A stretch of DNA of 34,870 nt from NCBI GenBank assembly GCA_903865705.1, contig CAIPKT010000149.1, positions 1-34,870 of the forward strand, written 5' to 3'. The notes beneath the pieces are model-generated. The model did no database searches. It was not told the origin of the DNA and was given only the letters and a program-made list of their open reading frames with translations. Positions 9,551-17,704 of the stretch are shown piece by piece. Source of the stretch: an uncultured Chlorobiaceae bacterium (GTDB lineage Bacteria > Bacteroidota > Chlorobiia > Chlorobiales > Chlorobiaceae). The translations under genes and the position numbers were made by a program. Numbering within the stretch: position 1 is the first letter of the stretch; every line of letters starts with the position of its first letter.

Positions 9551-10069
9551 TCAGGAATTCCGGAGCATGATCAGCCACTCAGCAAAATCCCTGAATGCAC
9601 CGTACCCGCCATCGGCGTGGGCACGATAATGAATATATGGTTCAACAAAAACAGTTGCATCTCCAGGACACCCGGTCAATCCGGCTGAAGCTATCTCGTT
9701 CATAATGCCAATATCATTGACATCGTCGCCAATATAGGCAAGTTCATGCTTTTGAAGCCCGGTTTCAGCCATTACCGTTTCAAGCAACGACAACTTCTCT
9801 TTGACTCCCAAATAAAGCCTCGTTATCCCAAGCTTTTCAGCACGTCGTTTGATACTTGGAGAGAGTTCTCCAGTCATGATGGCGGTATCGATCCCAATAT
9901 TTCTTAACCGCTCAACACCCATTCCATCCCTGATGGAATAGCGCTTCATCTCCTCTCCCCTCTCTGAATAATAGACGCCGTTATCGGTAAAAACACCGTC
10001 ATTATCGGAAATGACCAGTTTTATCTTTTCAGCCCTTTTCGCAAGTTCGACAATCGTTAATGATACCAT
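9551..10069 (-). CDS. KdsC-like HAD phosphatase (sugar-acid phosphate phosphatase)
   Basis: This is a 172-residue C0-type HAD phosphatase of the KdsC/YrbI group. Motif I is DNDGVFTD with both catalytic aspartates kept (an Asn replaces the usual Val between them). Motif II is in AIMTGE, the conserved lysine lies in GVKEKL, and motif IV is IGDDVNDIGI. The C-terminal HADGGYGAFRDFAEWL tail is typical of the KDO-8-phosphate/acylneuraminate-9-phosphate phosphatases. Its place directly upstream of a NeuB-family gene favours a nonulosonic acid phosphate as substrate over KDO-8-phosphate, but KdsC activity cannot be excluded. The start ATG at 10069 leaves about 15 residues before motif I, slightly fewer than average. 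Confidence 0.85.
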   Translation of the reverse strand: MVSLTIVELAKRAEKIKLVISDNDGVFTDNGVYYSERGEEMKRYSIRDGMGVERLRNIGIDTAIMTGELSPSIKRRAEKLGITRLYLGVKEKLSLLETVMAETGLQKHELAYIGDDVNDIGIMNEIASAGLTGCPGDATVFVEPYIHYRAHADGGYGAFRDFAEWLIMLRNS

Positions 10070-10203
10070 AGTAAGCAGAACGTTTCATCAGTACAATAAT
10101 TTTTTCCCCGGCTAATATATGACTTTTCCGGCACTTCAAAAAAAACACTGCGGATGCCCAGGTATTATGCAAGTTCGTTATCAGCCTGACTTGCATCACA
10201 TGA

Positions 10204-10240
10204 CAAAAGGCGGCCGTTGTCGAAACAATGACCGCCTTTC
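10204..10240 (-). terminator. Rho-independent terminator after ppa
   Basis: AAAGGCGG and CCGCCTTT form an 8-bp outer stem. The inner arms GTTGT/ACAAT extend it around a short CGAA loop, with one mismatch. On the minus strand the hairpin ends in CCGCCTTTTG. It begins about 37 nt past the ppa stop and lies before the phosphatase gene, so it should separate ppa from the phosphatase-neuB unit. Confidence 0.7.
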
Positions 10241-10276
10241 ATAAATATTCATGACGCACAAAGCAAATAGCGCGAC

Positions 10277-10810
10277 TTATGCGTAAACCTTTCTGTAATT
10301 GTCAATGGCATGCACAATGCTCTGACGGGCAATTTCAGCACTCTGGAACTCCTCAACAAGCACCGTTTTCTCTTCAAGTGATTTGTACTCTTCAAAGAAG
10401 TGCTTCAATTCAGAGGCAAAGTAAGGTGGCAACTGATCAATATTTTGAATATTGTTCATGCTGACATCATCTTCAGCAACAGCAATAATCTTGTCGTCAC
10501 CCTCTCCATGATCGATCATGCGCATGACGCCTATGACCCTTGCCCTTACCATACACATAGGAACAATGTCACTCTGTGAAATCACCAGAATATCAAGGGG
10601 ATCATGATCATCACCAAGAGTTTTTGGAATGAATCCGTAATTGGCAGGATAAAAAACAGCGGAATAAAGCACCCGATCAAGCTTAAGCATGCCGGTTTTT
10701 TTGTCAAGTTCATACTTTGTCTTGCTGCCTTTTGAAATCTCGATAATAGCAGTGACAATATGAGGCTGACCTTCACCTATCTCAACATCGTGCCAGGGAT
10801 TAAAATTCAT
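10277..10810 (-). CDS. ppa: Inorganic pyrophosphatase, family I
   Basis: This cytoplasmic enzyme hydrolyses pyrophosphate to two phosphates and so pulls biosynthetic reactions forward. It has 177 residues, the normal size for the bacterial hexameric family I enzyme. The signature [10 protein letters not shown] holds the three metal-binding aspartates. KYELDKKTG and [11 protein letters not shown] match the conserved active-site loops, and [11 protein letters not shown] near residue 105 carries further acidic ligands. The start is ATG at 10810. The gene is flanked by 128 nt upstream and by a hairpin terminator downstream, so it is probably transcribed alone. Confidence 0.96.
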   Translation of the reverse strand: MNFNPWHDVEIGEGQPHIVTAIIEISKGSKTKYELDKKTGMLKLDRVLYSAVFYPANYGFIPKTLGDDHDPLDILVISQSDIVPMCMVRARVIGVMRMIDHGEGDDKIIAVAEDDVSMNNIQNIDQLPPYFASELKHFFEEYKSLEEKTVLVEEFQSAEIARQSIVHAIDNYRKVYA

Positions 10811-10938
10811 AACGTACTCGGGGCTTGTACTTCGTTAAAAAAAGCTATGTCATTATAGCGATTTTTTCAAAATCAGGCAACCTATAAAAGAGCAGGAAAA
10901 CGGTCAATGCTTCTGTCGAAAAGATCAAGCGCCGTGTT

Positions 10939-12024
10939 TCAGTTCAAAATCAGGGTCAATCTGTTCTTGTTGTTCACTCGCTGGTAATCAATACCCTGCG
11001 TCATGTTACGGATCAGACTCAAACCAGATTCATCTGCCACCTCAGTGCTGTCGAGCGGGTTAACAGCCTCTCCTGCGCTTTCCAATACCAGTTCAACGCG
11101 TCCCTGCTTTTCCGAATAGGCAAGAGTCATATCAAGAACAGTGGTCAAAAGAAGATGCCGGTATATCCTGAGCAGCTCCTCAATCGTCAAGAGCAAATTC
11201 TGTCGAGTCTTTAACGGCAGAATCTGCTTTTCACAAAAAACCTCTATCTCGGCATGCATGGTAAAAAGATCATATTTGGGGGATGCAATATGATAGTGAA
11301 TGCTTCTTACCCTGTTGATGAAAGCCCGTGTCTTTTCCTTTTGCGGATTGTCGAATATCTGCTTCGGAGAACCTTCTTCATAAATAATCCCCTCATCCAT
11401 ATACATGACACGGTTAGAGACATCTCTTGCAAATTCCATTTCATGGGTAACAATAACCATGGTCATCCCCTTTTTGCCCAGACGACGAATAACCGACAAC
11501 ACTTCACTGACCATGGTCGGATCAAGCGATGAGGTTGGCTCATCAAAAAGAATAATTTCAGGATCCATAGCCAGACACCGGGCAATAGCTACCCGCTGTT
11601 TTTGCCCGCCTGAAAGTTCATCCGGATAATTGTGAGCCTTTTCGGCAAGCCCCACCAAAGTGAGAATTTCCATGGCTTTCTGCTCAGCCTCTTGCTTACT
11701 CTTGCCCAACAGTTTAATGGGGGCGATGGTCAGATTGTCCATGACACAAAGATGAGCGAAAAGATTAAACGACTGAAAAACCATGTTCATTTTCTGTCGG
11801 ATTTTCGGCACATCTGTTTTTGAATCAAGAATATCAACCCCGTCAATATAAATAGAGCCGCCACTTGGCCTGTCAAGCAGATTGATGCAACGCAACAAGG
11901 TACTTTTGCCGGTTCCGGAAGGCCCGATTATTGAGATGACCTCTCCTTCCCTGATTTCAAGATTGACATCCTTGAGTACAGCGAGGTTCCCGAAATTTTT
12001 CGAAAGATGCTCTACCTTTATCAT
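10939..12024 (-). CDS. Polar amino acid ABC transporter ATPase (GlnQ type) with RsbW-like C-terminal tail
   Basis: Residues 1-242 are a standard GlnQ/HisP-type ATPase. Walker A is GPSGTGKST (34-42), the Q-loop lies in VFQSFNLF, the signature is LSGGQKQR, Walker B is IILFDEP, and the switch histidine is in IVTHEM. Normal family members end here at about 240-250 residues, but this one continues for some 119 more. The tail has the pattern of a HATPase_c_2/anti-sigma (RsbW-like) fold: LLLTIEELLRIYRHLLL at the N-box position, a strand-rich middle, and ESGLSLIRNMTQGIDYQ at the glycine-box position. The Asn expected in the N-box is not there, so ATP binding by the tail is doubtful; a regulatory role is inference. 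The gene overlaps the permease stop by 4 nt (ATGA), showing translational coupling. Confidence 0.92.
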   Translation of the reverse strand: MIKVEHLSKNFGNLAVLKDVNLEIREGEVISIIGPSGTGKSTLLRCINLLDRPSGGSIYIDGVDILDSKTDVPKIRQKMNMVFQSFNLFAHLCVMDNLTIAPIKLLGKSKQEAEQKAMEILTLVGLAEKAHNYPDELSGGQKQRVAIARCLAMDPEIILFDEPTSSLDPTMVSEVLSVIRRLGKKGMTMVIVTHEMEFARDVSNRVMYMDEGIIYEEGSPKQIFDNPQKEKTRAFINRVRSIHYHIASPKYDLFTMHAEIEVFCEKQILPLKTRQNLLLTIEELLRIYRHLLLTTVLDMTLAYSEKQGRVELVLESAGEAVNPLDSTEVADESGLSLIRNMTQGIDYQRVNNKNRLTLILN

Positions 12025-12914
12025 ACGCCTTCGATTTGCTTTCTTTTTGATTTAGGATCAACCAGTCGTTCGACATACTCAAGTGAAAGCATAAGAACCC
12101 AGGAGATGAAAAAATAGAGGATTGCAACCATGACCAGCGGGAAAAAAGCATCAAAAGTACGGCTTCTGATAATATCGCTGGCTTTCGTCAAATCTTGAAC
12201 AGCGATATAACCGACAACAGAGGTCATTTTGACCAGAGAAATAAATTCGCCCTTGTAAACCGGCAGAATGCGCTGGATAGTTTGAGGCAGGATAATAAAA
12301 ATAAAAGTATTGACTCTGGTAAAACCCATGGCAATACCGGCCTCAGTCTGCCCCTTGTCTATACTGTTAATGCCCGCCCGGTAAATCTCCGCAACATAAG
12401 CTGCAAAATTCATCCCGAATGCAATGACAGAGACAATGACGGGGTTAATATCTACTGAAGCAAAAACAACATAAAACATCAACATCAAAAAAACCAGCAC
12501 CGGCATCCCGCGCAATATTGATATATAGACTTTCGCCATGGCACTCAGCGCCCTGTTGGGTGACATTCGCATGAAACATACCAGCCCTCCAAGCAGGGTA
12601 CCGAAAAGAGTTGCGCAAACCGAGATAATAGCAGTGGTCTTCAATCCATCCAGAAGGATGAGATAACGGTCCTCCTGAATGATGTTGCTGTAAAAGCTCC
12701 CCGTAAAAGAAGCCAGTAATGACGATAATCCCCCATTATCCATGCCAGCTAAGTTCAGTTGGCCAAGTGGCAGGTTGTTGGGCAGGAGATAAAGCATACA
12801 CCCTATTGCAATCAAAAGCACGATATGCTTTACGGTAAACCTTTGCATTCCGAAATCGTTTTCTTTTAAAAAATTCACGTTGAATCTTATTCCCCCGATA
12901 TTCCGGGACGCCAC
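12021..12914 (-). CDS. Polar amino acid ABC transporter permease (HisM/GlnP family)
   Basis: This inner-membrane permease subunit is up to 297 residues long. After a first hydrophobic segment (IVLLIAIGCMLYLLP) come further membrane helices. The cytoplasmic EAA loop reads EAGIAMGFTRVNTFIFIILPQ, where the ATPase docks, and AAYVAEIYRAGINSI precedes it as in HisM/GlnP proteins. The ORF-track start is a GTG (12914); an in-frame GTG and an ATG at residue 23 are alternatives, and the ATG would still keep the first helix. The gene overlaps the ATPase gene by 4 nt and lies 85 nt after the binding protein gene, so the three make one importer operon. Confidence 0.9.
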   Translation of the reverse strand: MASRNIGGIRFNVNFLKENDFGMQRFTVKHIVLLIAIGCMLYLLPNNLPLGQLNLAGMDNGGLSSLLASFTGSFYSNIIQEDRYLILLDGLKTTAIISVCATLFGTLLGGLVCFMRMSPNRALSAMAKVYISILRGMPVLVFLMLMFYVVFASVDINPVIVSVIAFGMNFAAYVAEIYRAGINSIDKGQTEAGIAMGFTRVNTFIFIILPQTIQRILPVYKGEFISLVKMTSVVGYIAVQDLTKASDIIRSRTFDAFFPLVMVAILYFFISWVLMLSLEYVERLVDPKSKRKQIEGV

Positions 12915-12999
12915 CCGGCAAACAGCTCTTCACTAATTACCGTACCAATCTCCTTTTTTATAATATTTACCAAAAAAGGGAGCGGGAGTCAAAATCTGG

Positions 13000-13782
13000 T
13001 CATTCTTTAACAAGCGCAGCAATTCCCCCAACGTAATACGGAGTAGAAAAAAGGACCTGCTTCGACCGTTCGCTGGTTATCGTAATGCAGGCCGCAATCA
13101 TGTCAACCTTACCGGAAATCAATGCAGGAATCATTCCTCCAAAATCCATATTCACAATCACCAGTTTCTTGTCCAGTTTTTTTGCTATACGCTGGGCAAG
13201 CTCAATATCATACCCCACAATTTCTCGCGAGCCATCCACAAACGAAAATGGTTCAGTTACGCTTGAAGTGCCCATCCGCAAAACGCCATTGTTTCCACTT
13301 GAAGTAATTTGCGGCATTGGAGCAGGATTTCCTGATTTGGGGAACCAACGTTTCAACATCTGCTCAGTCGTTCCATCTTTCTTCAGATCACCTACCACCG
13401 CATCTATTGTTTTTTTTAGCTCAAGATCATCACGCCGCACGGCAAACCCATAGTTGTCAACCGTAATCATATCCTTAAGAACAACAAGGCCACTGTTTTT
13501 AGCGGCAATGTTTTTCAAGATAGGCTCATCATAAGCAGCCGCATCCGCCTTGCCGGATTTAACCGCAAGCGCAGCATCCATAACGCTGTTAAAATATTTG
13601 AACTTGGCATTTGGTAACTTTGAAAGCACTAACTGATCGGCTACGGTGCCGGTTGGAATGGCAAACTCTTTTCCGTTAAGTTGTTGAAGTTCACTTATTT
13701 TCTCTCTTTTGCTGCAGCCCGACAAAATCAGGCATGAGCAAAAAAATACCGTGATAACAAGGCCAAGCCTATTGCTTCTCAT
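13000..13782 (-). CDS. Amino acid ABC transporter substrate-binding lipoprotein, circularly permuted family 3 domain
   Basis: A lipoprotein signal peptide ends in the lipobox LILSGC (Cys23), so the mature protein is membrane-anchored. What follows is in unusual order. Residues 30-150 match lobe 2 and the C-terminal part of family 3 binding proteins: LNGKEFAIPTGTVAD, GKADAAAYDEP, YGFAVRRDD and a final DGTTEQMLKRWFP. Then comes a Pro/Ser/Gly linker and lobe 1, which normally comes first: LRMGTSSVTEPFSFVDG, the family signature GYDIELAQRIA, and ITITSERSKQVLFSTPYY. The protein ends at IAALVKE, the usual lobe 1 to lobe 2 crossover. Ligand residues R239 and D85 are both retained, so it should still bind an amino acid. 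The permease and ATPase genes follow on the same strand. Confidence 0.9.
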   Translation of the reverse strand: MRSNRLGLVITVFFCSCLILSGCSKREKISELQQLNGKEFAIPTGTVADQLVLSKLPNAKFKYFNSVMDAALAVKSGKADAAAYDEPILKNIAAKNSGLVVLKDMITVDNYGFAVRRDDLELKKTIDAVVGDLKKDGTTEQMLKRWFPKSGNPAPMPQITSSGNNGVLRMGTSSVTEPFSFVDGSREIVGYDIELAQRIAKKLDKKLVIVNMDFGGMIPALISGKVDMIAACITITSERSKQVLFSTPYYVGGIAALVKE

Positions 13783-14096
13783 AATAGCTCTGTTTTTTTT
13801 CGATTAATTTCTATCAGAAAAACGACCTGATCCACCATACCAAACATAGATCAGGTTGAAAAATACGGTATTGAATGGTAATCTCACGATGGAATTGTTC
13901 CAGAATCCAAAGATTCTGTTTATTCACGTGGTTCTTTGTATCTTTGCCGGCAAAAGGGCCGCGATCCCGCAAGCTATAGTTGGGTGTTGCCGAGGGCACA
14001 AAACCGCATTTTACTCGGAACCGCAACAGGCACCACAATTTTTTTCACAACATCCCGCGACCGCAGCACACGGGAAGAAGAGAGCCGATACGCACA
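13783..14096. other. Divergent intergenic region between the transporter operon and prfC
   Basis: These 314 bases must hold the promoters for the minus-strand binding-protein operon and plus-strand prfC. The clearest structure is the inverted repeat at 13823-13858. The ORF track extends prfC upstream into this space (to 13980), but the sequence there does not look like protein of the family. No small gene is convincing. Confidence 0.6.
13823..13858 (-). promoter_or_regulatory. Leader hairpin/operator upstream of the amino acid transporter operon
   Basis: ACCTGATC (13825-13832) and GATCAGGT (13849-13856) form an 8-bp perfect inverted repeat, extended to 10 bp with one G-U pair, around a 16-nt loop. 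On the minus strand the second arm is followed by CGTTTTTC. It lies about 40 nt before the start of the binding-protein gene. It could be a repressor operator or an attenuator-like terminator in the leader. No minus-strand gene lies directly upstream for it to terminate. Confidence 0.4.
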
Positions 14097-15686
14097 ATGG
14101 ATTTAATCAAGGAAACCGCAAGACGGAAAACATTTGCCATCATCAGCCATCCTGATGCCGGTAAAACCACACTGACAGAAAAATTCCTCCTCTTTGGAGG
14201 CGCTATCCAGACCGCCGGAGCTGTAAAAAGCAACAAAATCCGCAAAACCGCAACCAGCGACTTCATGGAGATCGAAAAACAGCGCGGAATTTCCGTTGCC
14301 ACATCGGTCATGGGGTTTGAATATGCCGGAAAACGGGTCAATATTCTCGACACACCCGGTCACAAAGACTTTGCCGAAGACACTTACCGGACACTGACCG
14401 CTGTCGACAGTGTCATCCTGGTCGTCGATTGCGTCAAAGGGGTAGAAGAACAGACCGAAAAGCTGATGGAGGTATGCCGGATGCGCCAGACTCCGGTCAT
14501 CATCTTTATCAACAAGATGGATCGTGAAGGCCGCAACCCCTTCGAACTGCTTGACGAACTTGAACACAAGCTGCAGATCAGCGTCAGGCCACTGACCTGG
14601 CCGATCAGTCAGGGCCAGACCTTCAAAGGGGTTTACAACCTGTACAACAAAGAGCTCAACCTTTTTGAAGCCAATACCACCCGCATCAGCGAAAGCAATA
14701 TCCGGGTCAATGACCTCAACGACCCTGAACTTGAGAAATGGATTCCCGAAAGTTTCTGCAAAAAACTCCGGGAAGATGTTGCCTTGATCGAAGGAGTCTA
14801 TGAGCCTTTCCATGAAGACATATACCGTGACGGCCTGCTCGCTCCCGTATTTTTTGGCAGCGCCATCAATAATTTCGGAGTCAGGGAGCTCCTCGAAACA
14901 TTCCTCACAGTTGCTCCAAGCCCCGATGAACGGGAAGCGGCTGAACGGATCGTCAAAGCTTCGGAACCGGCGATGAGCGGGTTTGTTTTTAAAATCCATG
15001 CCAATCTCGACCCGAACCACCGCGACCGCACCGCTTTTTTCAGGATCTGCTCAGGCAGTTTTGAACGCAACAAATTCTACTACCACACCAGACTGAAGAA
15101 AAAAATACGCTTTTCAAGCCCGACCCAGTTCATGGCCAATGAAAAAAGTGTTGTTGATGAGTCATGGCCTGGTGATGTCATCGGCCTCTATGACAACGGC
15201 TCCCTCAAAATCGGCGACTCGCTTACCGAAGGTGAAGATCTTCATTTCCGCGGCATCCCAAGCTTTTCGCCCGAAATCTTCAAGGCGCTCGAAAACCGTG
15301 ACCCAATGAAGGCAAAACAGCTCGACAAAGGTGTCCGCCAGCTTACCGAAGAAGGAGTCGCACAGCTATTCATTCAGCACGGTGCCCGCAAAATTATCGG
15401 TACCGTTGGAGAGCTGCAATTCGACGTCATCAAATTCCGTCTGGAACACGAATACGGTGCCCAGTGCGACTTCACTCCCCTACGCTTCCACAAAGCATTC
15501 TGGATTACCGGCAACAACAAAGAGATGCTCGAAGAATTTCTTCGCCGCAAATGGAACGCCATTGCTCACGATAAGGAAGATCATCCCGTCTTTTTTGCCG
15601 AAAGCGAATGGATGATGAAAACCGCCAGGGAAGACTACCCTGACCTTGAGTTCCATACCACCTCAGAGTTCAAAACTGAAGGGTAA
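14097..15686 (+). CDS. prfC: Peptide chain release factor 3
   Basis: RF3 is a translational GTPase that recycles RF1/RF2 from the ribosome after termination. With the ATG at 14097 the protein is 529 residues, the usual RF3 length. The ORF track adds 39 unrelated residues upstream. G1 is [13 protein letters not shown], switch I contains the [10 protein letters not shown] stretch, G3 is DTPGHKDF and G4 is NKMDRE. The RF3-specific middle and C-terminal domains follow, including the FQVI-equivalent [16 protein letters not shown]. It is transcribed away from the amino acid transporter operon and is not obviously cotranscribed with any neighbour. Confidence 0.96.
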   Translation: MDLIKETARRKTFAIISHPDAGKTTLTEKFLLFGGAIQTAGAVKSNKIRKTATSDFMEIEKQRGISVATSVMGFEYAGKRVNILDTPGHKDFAEDTYRTLTAVDSVILVVDCVKGVEEQTEKLMEVCRMRQTPVIIFINKMDREGRNPFELLDELEHKLQISVRPLTWPISQGQTFKGVYNLYNKELNLFEANTTRISESNIRVNDLNDPELEKWIPESFCKKLREDVALIEGVYEPFHEDIYRDGLLAPVFFGSAINNFGVRELLETFLTVAPSPDEREAAERIVKASEPAMSGFVFKIHANLDPNHRDRTAFFRICSGSFERNKFYYHTRLKKKIRFSSPTQFMANEKSVVDESWPGDVIGLYDNGSLKIGDSLTEGEDLHFRGIPSFSPEIFKALENRDPMKAKQLDKGVRQLTEEGVAQLFIQHGARKIIGTVGELQFDVIKFRLEHEYGAQCDFTPLRFHKAFWITGNNKEMLEEFLRRKWNAIAHDKEDHPVFFAESEWMMKTAREDYPDLEFHTTSEFKTEG

Positions 15687-15990
15687 AAAAAATCCATCAT
15701 GTCGTGGTTATTGGGGTGAGCTGGTCCAGGTCGAAGGCGGTATACCGCTTTCGATCCTGCTGTGGGGCGAAGAGGGCAGTGCGGGCCAGCGGCAGTTGGG
15801 CTGCGCGCCCGGTAGGCTGCGCAAACGGAGCGAAGCGGAGTGCGGTGCCTTGCTATATGAAGGGTATTGGCACCTGATTTTGAAAAAAATCATTTGTAAA
15901 AACAGTACGTTTCAGGTAAATTATGTCAAAGGATTGGGCTTTTCTCGGTCGACAATGGGGCTTTGGACTATTTCCGAGGCCTTTTTGTTT
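15687..15990. other. Non-coding spacer between prfC and the defence block
   Basis: This is about 300 bases between the stops of two convergent genes. The first half (about 15,720-15,860) is markedly GC-rich and the second half AT-rich, so this may be the left boundary of the acquired block. The small ORFs here on both strands show no family resemblance. I see no clear terminator, tRNA or direct-repeat attachment site. Confidence 0.5.
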
Positions 15991-16728
15991 TTATGGAAAG
16001 ATTTTTCTGTTCAGCTCTTTGCTTTTAAGAATTTCGTAGGTTCTGTTGGATTGAGTGGGTCGCAAGTACTGAAGTGCCAATGGCCGCGCGACGAGGTCGG
16101 CTATTTGCAGACCGGTTGAGTTGCTTGCTTTCGGCACGAAAACAGGTTCGAACTTCATTTTCTGAAAATCCATTGCTTTGTAATACCAATCGCACTGGTT
16201 GGCACAAATGCGCCGGAACTCAAGCTCAAGCTGTGCATCCTCAATTTTTCCTCGTGCTTCGAGAAGTACATGTAATCGTTTCCCGGCCTCTCCCCTACTG
16301 CTCAAGTAGTTCAAAACCCTTTCCATACAGAAACGTAATGCCAACTCGTAGGGGTTGATGGGATTGGTGTACTTGATCACCAGTTTAGGCTTGTCGATGA
16401 TTGATGTGATAAGCTGTATGGGTGCATCGGCAATGATTTGAGAGAGCCTTTCCAAAAACTGCTCTCGCAATGCTCTGTTCGTTCTCAGCGTAGCGAATAT
16501 GCCACTTTCTTTTCGGATGTCGCGTTCATGCAGTATTACCTGGTCGTGACCCCATACATCAAGTTTCAACTTTTGAACGCTCGGCACAAGAAAGTTCAGA
16601 TAATCGTGCTTGCTGATGATGCAAAACACCAGCGCAAATACGGGGAACTCCTTATCCAGCGTCACAAGGCCATGGTCGCCACTTTCATCGACAAATATGA
16701 GATAATCGCTATAAGGAATACCATCCAT
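15991..16728 (-). CDS. DUF3800 domain protein
   Basis: With a start at the ATG at 16728 the protein is about 246 residues and opens with DYLIFVDESGDHG, the hallmark of DUF3800. LHERDIRK and the C-terminal TGLQIADLVARPLA segment are the other two conserved blocks, and their acidic residues suggest an RNase H-like metal site. The ORF-track start at a TTG (16821) adds 31 residues that do not fit the family. DUF3800 proteins have no settled function but are common in and around defence islands. This one lies on the same strand as, and downstream of, a restriction-modification operon. No strong ribosome site is seen before the ATG. Confidence 0.8.
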   Translation of the reverse strand: MDGIPYSDYLIFVDESGDHGLVTLDKEFPVFALVFCIISKHDYLNFLVPSVQKLKLDVWGHDQVILHERDIRKESGIFATLRTNRALREQFLERLSQIIADAPIQLITSIIDKPKLVIKYTNPINPYELALRFCMERVLNYLSSRGEAGKRLHVLLEARGKIEDAQLELEFRRICANQCDWYYKAMDFQKMKFEPVFVPKASNSTGLQIADLVARPLALQYLRPTQSNRTYEILKSKELNRKIFP

Positions 16729-17013
16729 CGGTAAAAAGGTAAAAATTAAGACTACTGATCGTTCATGAAATTGACCTCTCAAGTAAACATTCAAGTTATC
16801 ACCATTACACTTGCCGACCAAGAGAATCTGCTGTAACCTGTCAACACGTCACCATCTCCAGATCTGTCGTAACTATCGATGCATGACTCGGGGCTATTAA
16901 GAATAGGCGACTCCTTTCATTCAGTGCTTTTACCTGCACTGCACTCTACCGGTTTTCTTTGCTTCTTAGCTTCTTACAGGAGATACCCAAGACTCCTGCG
17001 ATGTGACTTGTTC

Positions 17014-17484
17014 TCAACGCCCACGCGAGCGCTCCTGCTCTCTTATCCATTCACGATCTGAATCTGTCACTATTGGAGTAATATTTCCACATTCATCTTC
17101 ATAAAGCGTCGTGACTACACATAACGGATCATCGGGAAGGAACTGCTTTATCTCTACGAACTCATTACCCTGCATGACTAACTGCGGCGGCAACTCTGAT
17201 TCTATATTTAGAAACATATCCCCAAATATTACAGCATTCGGATCCCCTATAGCATTCAAATGAGTAACGTTTTTCTTTATCGAGCCATCTGTAGCGATGA
17301 CTTCAAAACGCGAAGGGATTTGATACCGTTTTGCAGTTACATAATCAGTGCGTGCTAATGATTTCAGAACATCAAGCTTGAACTGCTCATCACCTGATAC
17401 ATTATATACTTTACCAGATAAACCATACACTAAGCCGGTATCGGCATCGTATATAGCCCAAAGATTTACGATCAATTCAGTCAA
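17014..17484 (-). CDS. Hypothetical protein, uncertain start
   Basis: I do not recognise this 156-residue protein. It is soluble-looking, with no signal peptide or membrane segment, and has an acidic C-terminal half ending in a charged DREWIREQERSRGR tail. The only start codons near the beginning are TTGs, because an in-frame stop lies just upstream. It may therefore be the 3' part of a longer gene that has lost its beginning. It lies between the helicase and DUF3800 genes on the same strand, with about 220 and 290 bases of apparently non-coding sequence on its two sides. A phage or mobile-element origin is possible but unsupported. Confidence 0.5.
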   Translation of the reverse strand: MTELIVNLWAIYDADTGLVYGLSGKVYNVSGDEQFKLDVLKSLARTDYVTAKRYQIPSRFEVIATDGSIKKNVTHLNAIGDPNAVIFGDMFLNIESELPPQLVMQGNEFVEIKQFLPDDPLCVVTTLYEDECGNITPIVTDSDREWIREQERSRGR

Positions 17485-17704
17485 AGTGATTGATTCTAAT
17501 TGTTAAATATTGGTCAAGGGAGGCTTAACCCGTTTATTCCTAAAATGAACAATATGAATAGCGCCTGGTAATTTCAAAACTAAGCTATCAACAACAAGCC
17601 AAGTCGTAATTCTTGCCGAAACGAGCCTGTATTTGGTTGACTATCTGTTTTCTGTCTGTTTTTTTTATTGCCGAATCAATTTGTGTTGAGTGTTTGTCAG
17701 AAAA

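Noticed and set aside
14103-15020. 305-codon minus-strand ORF inside prfC
   Set aside because: It is fully antisense to a well-conserved GTPase gene and shows no family motifs; it is a shadow of high-GC third positions.
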